A stretch of DNA of 64,000 bases from positions 1,624,122-1,688,121 of the forward strand of contig OX246743.1 of assembly GCA_945910005.1 (NCBI GenBank), read 5' to 3'. Below the pieces are notes generated by a model that had not been told where the DNA came from, did no database searches, and was given only the letters and a program-made list of their open reading frames with translations. Shown here piece after piece: positions 13,201 to 24,003 of the stretch. Position numbers and translations under genes: made by a program. Source of the stretch: Isoperla grammatica (taxonomy: Eukaryota > Arthropoda > Insecta > Plecoptera > Perlodidae). Each line of letters begins with the position of its first letter. The first letter of the stretch is position 1.

Positions 13201-15793
13201 ATCGGGACCATCTACTCGAAGCAGGAGCGATACCTGCTGGCGGAGATGTCGTTCCAGCATAAACCCTTGCTTCATGTCTTGCGTGTGTTCCAGGAACGGC
13301 ATCGGGACCATCTACTCGAAGCAGGAGCGATACCTGCTGGCGGAGATGTCGTTCCAGCGGGCGCTCAGCATAAACCCTTGCTTCATGTCTTGCGTGTGTT
13401 CCAGGTACGGCATCGGGACCATCTACTCGAAGCAGGAGCGATACCTGCTGGCGGAGATGTCGTTCCAGCGGGCACTCAGCATAAACCCTTGCTTCATGTC
13501 TTGCGTGTGTTCCAGGTACGGCATCGGGACCATCTACTCGAAGCAGGAGCGATACCTGCTGGCGGAGATGTCGTTCCAGCGGGCGCTCAGCATAAACCCG
13601 CACAGCTCGGTGCTGATGTGCCACATCGCGGTGGCGCAACACGCCCTCCAGAAGACAGAGAGGGCGCTGACCACGTTGAACGCAGCCATCGACAACGACC
13701 CCCGCAACCCGCTGTGCAAGTTCCACCGCGCGTCCATCTACTTTGCCGCGGGCCGGCACGCCGAGGCACTCAAAGAGCTCGAGGAGCTCAAAGAGATCGT
13801 GCCCAAAGAGTCTCTAGTCTACTATCTAACTGGCAAGGTGAGTCTCGCAGAGATCGTGCCCAAAGAGTCTCTAGTCTACTATCTAACCGGCAAGGTGAGT
13901 CTCGCAGAGATCGTCCAAAAAGTACAAAGATTGGGGGGGGGGGGGGTGATGATTCAGCAGGTGTTTAGGTTGCAAAGAGGGCCGGGATGAATTGAATAAG
14001 AACGAGGAGGGACAAAGATGAAGGAAAAAGGGGAAAAATTGAGCAAGATCATATTATAATGTCACAGATTAGGGTGAGGATAGTATTTAACGGTGACATT
14101 TGATTGACGGACGGTTTTAAACTCTTAAGTTTTCCTCCTCATCGCCTGGTCGAGGTGGGTGGCTTCACCTCTGTCTCTCTTCATTCTCATTCAATTCATC
14201 CCGGTGCTCTTTGTGACCTTAATGGCCGCCGACTCCTCACCCCACACCCCTCTATATCAACAACCCCCCCCCCAAACAAGGCTATATTGTTTCCCCATAT
14301 CACGACTCCAGTGATGTGTGTCATTGCCTGGATCCGTTTCTGCTCTCGAGTCCGTTTTTCATGTACCGGGATTTGACACCCAAGTATACGCCTACAATTT
14401 GGTGTTTGGATGGAGAACTAAACCATTGTTTTATCAAGTGCTATGAATGGAAATGAGGGATCCAGGTAACCAGTATCCCAGGACAGCTGGAACTGTATCC
14501 AAGCCAAATACTGCTAACCGAGGTCCTCCCCAGTTTCGTACCATTCAAGGGTGTATTTTTCTACTTTATATGTGTGTACCTACGTAGTCCTACTATATTG
14601 TGCTTTATTTAAGCATTTTATTTATGCCTCCGATTTTGTTTTCCATTGCAGGTTCACAAAAAGCTAGGTAATACACATCTGGCCCTGATGCACTTCAGTT
14701 GGGCTACGGATCTCGACCCCAAGGGTGCCCACAGTCAGATCAAGGAAGCCATTGACCCCACGATGAACAGAAGTCAAGTCGACGAGGACTCTTCCACGCC
14801 TCATCGATCTGGCACTGGTGAGTGAATCTGCGTCTTGCGTTTGTTAGACTGGGGCTCGGCCTGCGCTGGGATACTTTCGGTGGGGGGGGGGGCTTGGAAA
14901 TAACTAGGGATTTTGTGATACTAGGGTAAGTAGCCTACACCAAGATAAAAACTAAAACAAAATATTCATGTTCTATGTACTAATTTAAATTTTTTATTAT
15001 TTATCGTATGGAAGCAACAGCTAAGATTCAACAAAGTACAATATACATATAAAGTTATCATAAATATAAATCATAAACATAAATCTAAGCCGGCCAACCA
15101 GGCCAGGCATCAGAACCAATCATGGCCGGTGCGCAGACTCCCTGTTCAAATGGGGCGCGATCCCATCCAGCGCCTGTGACTGTGGCGAACCTCGCCAGAC
15201 CATCAACCACATTGTGAGGGATTGCCGCCTGCGCTCTTTCCAGGGGGATTGGTCTGAGATCCACAGAGCGACACCTGACTAATTTAAATGTAGGCCTACT
15301 CTAGTAGGCCTCCTGTATTGAATAAAGAATGGAGATTGATGTAAAATCTCAATATCGAAGGAAATTAATCGATATCAAATAGTGATGTGATATCGAAACT
15401 TTTATAAACTTAGAAAATGTATGTAGATACTGGTAAAAAAAAGTTGTTTAAAATAATAAAAGATCACGCGTACCGGTAGTCACTCTAAATCGGTAAAAAA
15501 ACAGTGTTTTGTTGAGTGTAGGCCCTACACATCTCAGTAGTTACCCAATTAATGGTTACTTCTTGAGTTCTTGCCTGTTACTTCCTTGTAATTTCTATAC
15601 AGTTAGGATTTATGAATGTTGATCCTGTTTAAAAGTTGGCAGTTAAGTGACCACATGCATCCATCTGGTTTCAGTGGACGAGCTGTACATGGCGGAAGGC
15701 AGTTTGCTCATATCGCACGAGTCCTCATCGCAGGAGGACAGAGAGCGAGAGTTCGTAGCCCTCCAGGTGGCCGACAGCGACGAGAGTTTATAG
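4248..15793 (+). CDS. CDC27: Cell division cycle protein 27 (APC3), TPR subunit of the anaphase-promoting complex
   Basis: CDC27 is a nuclear/cytosolic TPR scaffold of the anaphase-promoting complex that docks coactivators. Ten coding exons keep phase throughout: 4248-4271, 4743-4818, 6920-7067, 7902-8318, 8994-9197, 9696-9822, 10547-11508, 13516-13837, 14652-14817 and 15675-15793. They give 854 aa (the human protein is about 825-830). The N-terminal TPR block begins AIWHCLNHYAYPDAIFLAE. A Ser/Asn-rich linker contains RRSSRLFSNS. The C-terminal TPR block includes HYNTGWVLGMLGKAHYEL, AYTLLGHEYVTTEELDKA and LCKFHRASIYF. It ends in an acidic tail (VADSDESL). The TGG codon split between exons 7 and 8 (TG|G) fixes the junction. 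Exon 8 is odd: its 5' edge is present six times and its 3' edge twice. The outermost and most distal sites together give the normal protein. Confidence 0.93.
4490..5135. repeat. AGGCCTA/CCTAGG-rich intronic clusters
   Basis: CDC27 introns 1 and 2 contain dense runs of overlapping 'aggctaggcctagg' words, for example 4495-4575 and 5015-5150. The same word is scattered singly over the whole window. The runs are nearly self-complementary, and no unit of fixed length is evident. They look like a genome-wide compositional habit and I saw no sign that they form a discrete element. Confidence 0.5.
5220..5510 (+). mobile_element. Possible LINE reverse transcriptase fragment
   Basis: In CDC27 intron 2 the plus strand near 5400-5510 can be read as YVRPAIEYGTEMIPAGAASH followed by a Leu/Ile-Asp-Lys stretch. 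This resembles the '..RP.LEYG......' segment downstream of the catalytic core in non-LTR reverse transcriptases. Frames are broken and no catalytic motif is visible. It may belong with the fragment at 15085-15285. Confidence 0.35.
5560..5625 (+). repeat. Short dispersed repeat 'AAGCCATTTTATAT..ATGGCTGAA..AAGCC' (three copies)
   Basis: This segment carries 'gaagccattttatat', then 'aatggctgaaaaagcc'. Close relatives are at 27885-27945 (same strand) and 46678-46745 (opposite strand). The outer words AAGCCATTTT and AATGGCT are partly self-complementary, suggesting a small fold-back element. No target duplication was established. Confidence 0.4.
5954..6723. mobile_element. Non-autonomous hAT element, 770 bp, with perfect 8-bp target duplication
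   Basis: The element lies in CDC27 intron 2. It begins TAGTGATGCG and ends CGCATCCTTA, so the terminal repeats match at 8 of 10 positions, and it is flanked on both sides by AATATAAC (5946-5953 and 6724-6731). Eight-base duplications and a 'TAGxGATGC' terminus are hallmarks of hAT elements. The subterminal regions are packed with 'ATATCGATA/CGATATTATCG' palindromes on both sides, possible transposase-binding repeats. No transposase reading frame was found. Confidence 0.8.
11775..12210. mobile_element. hAT-type MITE, 436 bp, with perfect 8-bp target duplication
   Basis: Inserted in CDC27 intron 7. It begins TAGGGATGACGA and ends TCGTCATCCCTA, a perfect 12-bp inverted repeat. ACACTTAT flanks both sides (11767-11774 and 12211-12218). 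Subterminal sequences 'acgacccgtgtacccattc' and 'aggtactcgggtacccgtc' extend the symmetry. The centre is A/T-rich ('aaattaaattaaatta') and non-coding. The intact duplication implies a fairly recent insertion. Confidence 0.85.
12944..13599 (+). repeat. Tandem array of the CDC27 exon 8 acceptor edge, 6 copies of 111 bp (one of 100 bp)
   Basis: Each unit contains the last 28 bases of intron 7, the acceptor ('gtgtgttccag|GTACGGC'), and the first 80-odd bases of exon 8. Exon-like starts fall at 12972, 13083, 13194, 13294, 13405 and 13516. The fourth begins GAACGG in place of GTACGG. One unit lacks 11 bp (CGGGCGCTCAG). Only the last copy runs on into the rest of the exon. Because 111 is 37 codons, read-through of the full-length units stays in frame and encodes a repeated helix pair (YGIGTIYSKQER, then LLAEMSFQRALSINP). 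The 100-bp unit breaks the frame, so only entry at copy 4, 5 or 6 gives an open mRNA. Confidence 0.9.
13794..13916 (+). repeat. 57-bp tandem duplication of the CDC27 exon 8 donor edge
   Basis: The segment from AGATCGTGCCCAAAGAG through GGCAAG|gtgagtctcgcag occurs at 13794-13850 and again at 13851-13907, with the start of a third copy (agatcgtcc) at 13908. The copies differ by one substitution (ctaaCtgg / ctaaCcgg context). Each carries an identical GTGAGT donor, at 13838 and 13895. The period is 19 codons, so use of the second donor would add 19 in-frame residues. Confidence 0.9.
15085..15285 (+). mobile_element. LINE reverse transcriptase C-terminal fragment
   Basis: In CDC27 intron 9 the plus strand encodes RTNHGRCADSLFKWGAIPSS, followed by a cysteine/histidine module CDCG...TINHIVRDCRLRSF and a stop at about 15278-15280. 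The order 'RTxHGRCxxxLxKWG..xxCxCG..xTxxHIVxxCxLR' is characteristic of the tail of certain non-LTR polymerases. There is no upstream catalytic core, so it is a 5'-truncated relic. Confidence 0.6.
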
Positions 15794-16701
15794 TAGATCC
15801 ACGTTCACTTTCACGTCACGCGCGTATTCCCCTCTGCCAGTTTGACAACGTCGTACTCTAGGTAGTTATTTATTTTGCTGAATTGGAAGACGGTATCGAC
15901 CAACGAAGGTGAATATGGTAGCGATACGATCCGTTGTTGATTAATCGAGAATGTCCTACCAGTGATATAATTTAAGGTTTAACTTTTATGGAATATATTT
16001 ATTGTCACTACTATGGACTACGGAGGTAACCTTCCTCTCTGTTCACCCTAGGAACAAAGTTTTTATTTAGTCGAGTTTGTGGTGAGACGATTTCGAAATA
16101 CGCGTCAGATCGCCGACGTGTTGCGGCCTGAAGGTCTTTGCCGGGTGTCTTCTTCTTGTCCTTTGAATTTATCTTCAGGCTATGTATTGGATGGTGGGTC
16201 TGCCTCTGTGATTGTCAAACTTTACCTGCCTACCAAGGGGTAATGGACGGCAAAAGGAATATAGAAAGGTGAATGTAATCGAATGAAAAATCAATCCAGT
16301 TTGCTAAATTTTTGTGCATGTATTGCAGCATAATTTTTTGTTGGGACAAGAAGAATTCGGACTTAAGCACGTTTGTTCTCCATTAACATTTGTTTGATAT
16401 TCACGTAAAACGTTTGCATTCAAGGTGTTGGATGATAATATGTATACGGAACAACAAAAATATTTATTACATAAAATGTAGATCGGAGGAAAATTTACCA
16501 GACTTCACAAAGTTGTAAAAGTTACTAATAATGTTGGCCAAATTACGAAGCCAGGGTTAAAAAAACACTATGCCCGAGATGCCCGGGGTATGTCAAAATG
16601 GTGGTCGGGCAAGTAAAATGTTTGCTCAGATACCCGGCCGGGCATGTGAGTAGAGTTACAAAAAATTAGGTTTCTTGCAGCCAACTTACAATCTGTATGT
16701 A

Positions 16702-17246
16702 CCGTATTGACCCGAATATAATACGAGGTTTTTTCCCCTAAAAAAATAATGTAGAATCGTATTCGTATTATATTCGCGGTCTAAGGTTTTCGAAGCGTGA
16801 ATTCAAATTTCCCGCGCGCGTATACATGCGCACTATCGCAGATCGACGAATCACGGCTCCGTGGCGAGTGCTCCTGCCTATCGCACTCTACCGGAGAGTT
16901 TATACACCACTCTAGCGCTCCGCTGCGCAATGTCTCCGCTAGAATGCGTTGTCGTGTTCTGTGCGAGACTGCTAGCACGAGCTCAGGCGGGGCGGACATC
17001 GTTCCATGTGTGCTAGGCGGCCCCGATCGAGCGTTCGTAACAGGTTTACTGTGGCGCGGGGCTGCCTACCTCACGGGCGCTGGCCATCTGGCTCGCAGCG
17101 CCGGCAAGGCGGCAGTAGCTGACGGGCTATATTGTTGTTTTTCACGATCGTATTATATTCGAGACATATGATATTTTCCCCGCTGGCTGCTCCAAAATCC
17201 ACACTCGTATTATATTCGAGGCCGTATTATATTCGGGTCAATACGG
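16702..17246. mobile_element. Tc1/mariner-type non-autonomous element, 545 bp, TA target site
   Basis: The ends are CCGTATTGACCCGAATATAA and its reverse complement, each flanked by TA. The motif 'AATATAATACGAG' is reiterated inside both ends. TA duplication plus long inverted repeats points to the Tc1/mariner superfamily, possibly the pogo/Tigger group, although the clade is inference. The interior (16800-17110) is much more GC-rich than the flanks and has no transposase, only short accidental open frames. Confidence 0.75.
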
Positions 17247-20067
17247 TACTTGGCCATGCCCTTGCCACCTCAGCATCATGTCATCGTACTTGGCCATGCG
17301 ATCATGTCATCGTATACTTCGTTCCGCGGTCGCTTTCCAATGCCTTCGATGTAATTATGTTGGGGACCTACTTAAGCGCAACTAGGGAATTTATTATGTG
17401 AGAGTGGGAACCAGAAATATAGTACCGGTACCAACCAATTTTATGGCATGCCTCATTTTTTTGTGGGAAAAGTAGGCTAGACTAAAAAAGGTAAAACAGA
17501 TTGCCAATCTGAGCAGCTCTGGGTCTGTGCTGTTTTATACAATCTTTGAGCCCTGCATTAAGCCATGAGATATAGAGAAGCAACATGGTTGCTATAATGG
17601 CTTGTTGTTATTTACGTCATCAACGTTAGTTCCGTTTTTACTCAACGACATTGCAGCACAGGGGACGGTACAAACATTGCAGTCTGACAGGTGACCGCTG
17701 CTAGATATTTTATAATGTTTCAAGATTTCGAAGCCCCTAATCACATCAAATTCATTCCCGTGACAAAGTAGGTAGGCCTATTGGCCTAAAAATATTATAA
17801 CATACACCTCAGTAAGAATTGGAGTAGGGACGTTATTTAAAATATGCTGTCACCTCGATCAAACGTAAACATTCCTACGCCATCTTTCAATGTTTGTACC
17901 GCCAGCTAGATACTAGCGAATACATTGCCCACTGGATAGGAAACCCATTCAATCACTATTGAAGCATTGTCGAATTAAAACTTTCTGCTATGCATAAAAA
18001 TGAAGCTGAAGTCAGTGCTAGAGTTTTTAAATTATTAGAATGCGATACTTAGTCGAATTATGATCAATGCTGATTTTATTATTTACACAATTCTTTGTTG
18101 TAGGCCATGTTTGTTATATTACAAAATGGTTACCATGGTCCATGACTGGGCTTCATAAATTATTGTAGAAACGACGTTGCCATAGATAGATCCCAGGTAA
18201 ATGGGTGACGTTTGTGCAGTAGTCCACATCACAACGTTTAAGTAGAACATTACTATTCCTTTGTAGATGTAAGCCTACTAGTTATTTAATTTACACATGT
18301 AACAGTAGGCCTACACCACAGCAATGTATCAATATTATGAAATATGAATTGGTTGGCAAGGGTTTTCCCATGTATTTTGGTATTGTCTCATCACAAACTC
18401 ATGCTGCCGACTAATGGCATTTGTTTATACGTATACTGTATATGAATATCGAGCTAGGCAGCTTGCCATTTTATTCTCATGTTTATTTTATGTATTATAT
18501 CGATTCATATTTAATAGCCTGTACATTTCTTGAATTTTTTTATTTAGGGCCTATTCTAGTATGGTATGTGTGCTTGCTGGGGTCTGTTATTGATAGAGTT
18601 TACCCGACTAAAATTTTGTACATACCTTTTACTTAGTACGTATGATTTATTTTTTACATTTATCGTCGTCTACATAGCCTAATTAAACGTGTTATGTTTG
18701 GAATCGACTAATTTGAGTGGCTTGTCTTTTGTGGGAGGAATGCCAATGATATACTGTACATACAATACAAGATTAATATTATGTAACGGGTAACGTTTGT
18801 GTGAGATGCCAGTCAGTAAAAAGCGTTATGGAACAGAATCTAGTAGACATATAACCGTAATAACTGAATACCAGTCCTATTCCAGTATGTTTTATAAGGT
18901 GAAAAGTTTTGGGGGCGACTCTAAATAAAGGGAGTATAATATATAATATATTAAGGAAGAAAATTAATGTAATAGGGACTATGATGGTACTGTATTAGGA
19001 TACCTACCGTGTTATTATGATTATTATAAAAATGCTCATATATGTAGATCTAAAAAAGTGGACTAAGACAGTATTCCTTCGAGTTCAAAATTATCTCGGT
19101 CTCCGATACTTATTTTGCCGCATATAAATTTGGTGTGATGTTATATGCAAAGTATCCATAGGATCCTGCTTGCTATTTGTTGACAGTTGCACATTAGCAT
19201 GACTAATTAATTGACCTTAGTAGAGTAGGTACTCGGTCCTACTACTACAACACTCAGATAAATTATATTGTAGGCATACATGAAGTCATGGTGTAAATTT
19301 GTATTCTAAATACAATAATAGTTTATTTTCATTCAAACATTTTGTCTCTGTGGTCAGAAGCTAATCATATTGTGATTGTTGCCTTTTTCTTGAAGTATAA
19401 CATAACATTATCAGTATCAGTTTAGTTTTCTTGACTACGTACTCTTAAATAACCAATACAATTGGGTGGTTGTTTTGTTTTTTATTGCATCTAAAAAGGT
19501 TTATGCTTTGCATGTGATATTTACGACTGGACTCATGGATCCTGGATACGAACAGACTAACTAAAGTGTTACAACTTTTTATTAATAGTTTATAATTTGG
19601 ATTTGTTACACATGTGACCGTGGAGTTAAATGGTTGAATACAAGGTTTCATTTCTTAAACGTGCTCAAACTTTGATCATGACTGCAATATTTTTTCTTGT
19701 TCGCTTATCTACTTCAGTGCGATATATATATATATGGATTATTTAATGAAAAATTAGTACTATATAATTGTATATTATTATCCTACGCGGGCTTTAAACC
19801 ACATCAAATATTGAGATACTGCCAAGCCAACATATGGTTCTGATTCTTGTAAAGAGGTGTTATACCGTAAATTAAAGTGTATAAATTGAATGAAATTAAC
19901 AAATGTGTTCTGAATTATTACAGATATAATGCAGTGGTTAATTTGTTATTGGTAACTTAAAATTGAAGGCATGAGCCATCCCATAGTCTATAGAGTGTTC
20001 GGTAAATTAGTCTGATAATCTAACTCCCATGTTTGGTTACATCGCAGACTTCTAGATTGTAATTTTA

Positions 20068-20196
20068 GGCCCGGTTTTTCAATCGGTTAGCGGGGCCGTT
20101 AGCTGACGGTCTGTCATCTGTAACGCAACAAACCCTATGCCGATAACGGACTGTCGGCTAACGGCCCCGTTAATGACCGATTGAAAACACCGGGCC
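20068..20196. mobile_element. Fold-back MITE, PIF/Harbinger-like ends
   Basis: This 129-bp fold-back has ends GGCCCGGTTTTTCAATCGGT and, inverted, GGCCCGGTGTTTTCAATCGG. The symmetry continues through GGGGCCGTTAGC. The GGCCCGGT terminus matches the element at 28176-29091. The flanks are TTA on the left and CAA on the right, so a 3-bp duplication is not intact. Confidence 0.6.
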
Positions 20197-21412
20197 CAAG
20201 GAAAATGTAGTGTATCCGAGTTGGTATTGATGGACAGTAACATTGCCAACATGGTAACCACATCACAAGGTAGTGCCACTTATGTAAACACTAAAATAAA
20301 GATTTTTTCAACCTGAAAACACGTTTTGGTGCGCAACAGAAGGCTGTAATGTTGTCAACTGCTTGCGCATTGAAGTAACGATGATGAGGAAAAAATTGTT
20401 GACAACACAAATAAAGTGGCCACTGGGTTAGCATTACAGAAAGTCACTACAGATGTGGTTAAAAGAATGCTACAGAGCATGCCTAGATGAATGTATAAAA
20501 GGTATGGGCACGCAAGCTCTTGACATATTTAGAGAACATTCAATGATCCTAGAAGCATGGCACTAAGTGAGCACTAAGTGTAGCACAGCGGTCCACGTGA
20601 TTACCCTAGTTTGTAGAATGTGACCACAGAACCTAAATGTTGCCAATCATGAGACATTTATTTTTAAGGCTCATGACTACATACATACCTACAGTCCTAT
20701 TCAGCATGTAAGCCAAGCACTTGAAAGCCGTTACGAATAGACACATTGCATTAGGCAAACACAAAATAGAAATACACACCCTAACCAAAAATGAAAATTT
20801 CCATCCCTAACTTACTTAAATGTATATTCCTATTTCCTACTGTAGCCTAGCTAAAGGCGTAGTTTACACATAGAAACTGGTAATCGACAATTGAGCTTGA
20901 TATAGGAAGTCATCACAATCACATTTACATTTCTCTCTTGAATATAACTAGACTAGAGTTTATATTCTATAGAACATAAATACGTATACATTTTAAAATG
21001 ACTGCTACTCCACATCACGTTCTGAACAATGTGGCCATGAATGAATGTCCGTGTCTGGCTCAGATGCATTCACCCAAAAAAACAGCGGCATGTGTTGCTT
21101 TCTCATTTGCCTGGATCAAGTTGTGGCCATAATGGTGTGCCAATGTTTTACCTTTGTCATCTTGATGGATGTGGTATGAATACATCATGGCTGGAAGAAA
21201 TATCTCGTACGAACTTCTGGCGACTGGATTATTGTGTTGCTGCTATTGCTGCCCCTCTGCATGTTCTTGTAAGGTAAGCCGTCTGAGAAACTTTTCTCCA
21301 AAATATGAAATACTTATTTATAATATAGTTCAGTTCAGTTCTTATTCTCAGTTGTAAGATTACATATACATTGTAAAGACAACAGTAAATACATATAATA
21401 CATAGGATGGCA

Positions 21413-22127
21413 TAATAGGGAAGGCTCACACATTTTTTTTATTTGCTTACTGGTTACCTCAAGTTAAAATAAACGGGAACTAATTGGTTTCGGCTCGAAA
21501 GGTGCATTAACATCGCTTTAACAGCAAGTCAAAGATATTGCTGTCAAAACACGCTCAGAAACGGACCTGCGCCATCTTGCTCGTGATTAGAAGGTTCTGA
21601 CGTCATATCTCAGTAAACAATAATTTTATATCATTCAAATAGTACTGAAATCCCACCCTTTAGTAGATTATTGCTCTCATAAGACTTTAACTGAACCAAC
21701 GTTTATTTCTAGTTAGTAAATGAACACTGCTCGACATTAATTAACAACAATATGTTAAATAATTGCATCATTTTAAACACGTTTTGGTAAATACTGTATC
21801 AAAATGTATTTTCTGACGAAAACAGTGGTATAAAAGACATAGTTGTAAAGTCACTGCATCCTAGATATTGTAAAATGTCCAACTTAATATCGTTGATATT
21901 ATTAAGAATACTTCAAGGAGGCAGCTGTTGTTTACATGACATATGACGTCAAGAGCCGTTTTTCAATTTTGGAACAAGAAGTTCCAAATTTCAAACTTAA
22001 AATGCTAATAGAATTGGAAATATACGCTTCTCAGATATAAAAATTATACTGCCCGTATTTTTAGATAATGATCTTCCATTTTTAGGTGCTTTGAGGAATA
22101 TTTATTTTTGATGAGACTTCCCTATTA
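21413..22127. mobile_element. Candidate MITE with TAATAGGGAAG ends
   Basis: TAATAGGGAAGGCTCA at the left (from 21413) is mirrored by TGAGACTTCCCTATTA at the right (to 22127), with one internal mismatch. About 700 bp lie between, A/T-rich and non-coding. No target duplication could be confirmed. The right end abuts the repeat starting at 22128, so the boundary could be shared or accidental. Confidence 0.45.
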
Positions 22128-23595
22128 AGCAAGCATCTCCTTTACTTTTATGGCGCTCGTTCTGTTTGTTTGTTTTTGTGTCTGTCGATAGCGGTCGAAC
22201 AGAAAGTCCAATCAACTTGAAGGACCATCCACAAGCCTCGAGGTGGATTAAAGGTGTATAGTTTTGTGGCAAAATCGTTCGAAACGTTACAAAGTTACAC
22301 CATAGTTACTGTAAAATATTTTTCTGAAACAAAATGGCATCAAAATGTGAGATAGCCATATTTTTACAAAAAAATGTCCGATATCACGAAGATGTTCATT
22401 TTATGGCGATCTGATACCGGTGGCGGCTCTTGGGTTCTGAAATGGCTAGGGCACAAATCAGCGCCGCCAAATAGCGAGCTCCCGTTATTTTATTTTCCAA
22501 AATTTGCAACCTATCTCTTTGGGAAATGCATTCAATATCGCGATAACGTTATTCATCCTTTTCGGTTTGGACTTTCTTCTTTTATCGTGTTTTTATTTTA
22601 TTTTTTGTTTCACATTCTTCCTCCTGCAGACCCCCCCCCCCCCCCCCCCCCCCGTTGGCTACTGGAGCGGCCGCTACCCTGCTCCCATGGGTTGTGCGCC
22701 ACTGACTACAGCATAGACGGCGCCTCGCTCCGTACTGGGGCTCACGACAAACCATGCTCATTCGTCATGTAAAATCTTGCCGTCTCCACTCACTTATCCG
22801 CGGAGAAAACGGAACTGCGCATGCGCGGTATGCGTGTTATCGTCTTGGGCTCACCACGATGCAAGACGTCTGCGTTTTAGCTTCCGTTCGCGCTAGCCGC
22901 CCCGGCTAGCAAGAACGGAAGCTAAAACGTAACCGTAACGAACTCTGTCGGAGACTTCGGGTACTGCCGTCTGCCTGGATAAGTCAGCGCACCGCGCCTT
23001 TATTTGAATGTGCACATTACAATTACAAACTTTTCGATTTTATGTAAACATACCACAAGTCCACAACTCGTAATTTAATGCGAGTGATTGTTGGCGGTTG
23101 TCGGGCAGGGAAGGGGGGGTACGTGCCTGTGTGCCCTTATGGGCAAGCCGCCACTGTCTGATACGTATTGGCAAAGTTCCAAAAAGTTACTTAAAAATAT
23201 TTTTCTAGAACACATTAACAACAAAATGTGAGCTGGCTACATTATAGTAAATTTTTGTCTGGTCACGAATATAATAATTTAAACGCGATCTGATGCGAAT
23301 TAAAGGCAGAAGAAATAACATTTCTTTTGCTGTCAATAACTGTTACTGTTGGTAACAGCATGGAGTTGTATCTTAGGTACTATTATAAAACCATGGTAAC
23401 AGTAACGGTGGCGGACCGTGTGGAAAACACTACGAAATGACAAAGAAAAATCTTAGCAACGCACATTGCATGACATTGAACAATGTCGGGAAGTATAATA
23501 GTTATGGAAATTAGAAACATGTTTGCAATGCACATTCTTGTATTGTTGTTTTTATTAGCTTTGATAACTTTTCCCCAAAGTTCGGCAACCCTGGA
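22128..23595. repeat. Dispersed 0.7-kb repeat, copy A, split by a hAT insertion
   Basis: The left part (about 22128-22417) and right part (about 23157-23595) align end to end with the uninterrupted copy at 41220-41905. Shared words include 'agcggt[c/t]gaac[a/g]gaaagtcc', 'caaagttacaccatagttac', 'ttcattttatggcgatctgat', 'agtaacggtggcggacc' and 'caatgtc[g/a]ggaagtataata'. Terminal structure and class are unknown, and no coding capacity is seen. Confidence 0.75.
22418..23156. mobile_element. Nested hAT element, 739 bp, TSD TCTGATAC
   Basis: It begins CGGTGGCGGCT and ends AAGCCGCCACTG, so its inverted ends read C[A/G]GTGGCGGCT. TCTGATAC flanks both sides (22410-22417 and 23157-23164). The paralogous empty site at about 41530 reads 'gcgatctgataagtactggc', confirming the insertion point. 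Inside are a poly-C tract (about 22627-22653) and a strong hairpin at 22874-22928. The copy carries no transposase. Confidence 0.85.
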
Positions 23596-24003
23596 AGGTG
23601 TGAGTGAAAGCAGAGGAAAAAGGTGTTAAGACAAAGACGTTAATTGTAAACTTTCTGTTTAATGTTATTACAATGTAAATTATCGTAGTAGGCTATACGC
23701 AGACCTGCCAAACATCTTTTAAAAAAACCTACCTTTTGAGATAAAAAGACCCATGCCATACGCAATGCAACTGAGGCCAGTTGACTCTGTGAATTACAGT
23801 AGTAGCATTGGTACATAAATGCTGACTGATGAGTATTGATGGAATGAGAGTTCAGAATGTTGATATTCTTCTCATGTACAGGAGGCACGTAGATCAATCA
23901 GGCATTAGAAGACAGCAATGGTCTATATGCTACCCAATTATTATCCCATTATTAAGTCCAGTCTCTGTCAGTGTAAATGCAACAGAATGGTATATTTAGG
24001 CTC

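Larger units (their letters stand above)
15794..24003. other. Intergenic region between CDC27 and RNLS
   Basis: The two flanking genes converge here. The first part should contain the CDC27 3' UTR, but I could not place its poly(A) site confidently. Transposons at 16702-17246, 20068-20196, 21413-22127 and 22128-23595 are listed separately. The stretches 17250-20060 and 20200-21410 are A/T-rich, contain no coding sequence I recognise and no RNA gene I could identify. Confidence 0.5.

Noticed and set aside
12952..13990. Long open frames across the CDC27 repeat (up to 338 codons) as independent TPR genes
   Set aside because: They are read-through of acceptor-plus-exon units. The final unit is exon 8 of CDC27 with phase-matched neighbours.
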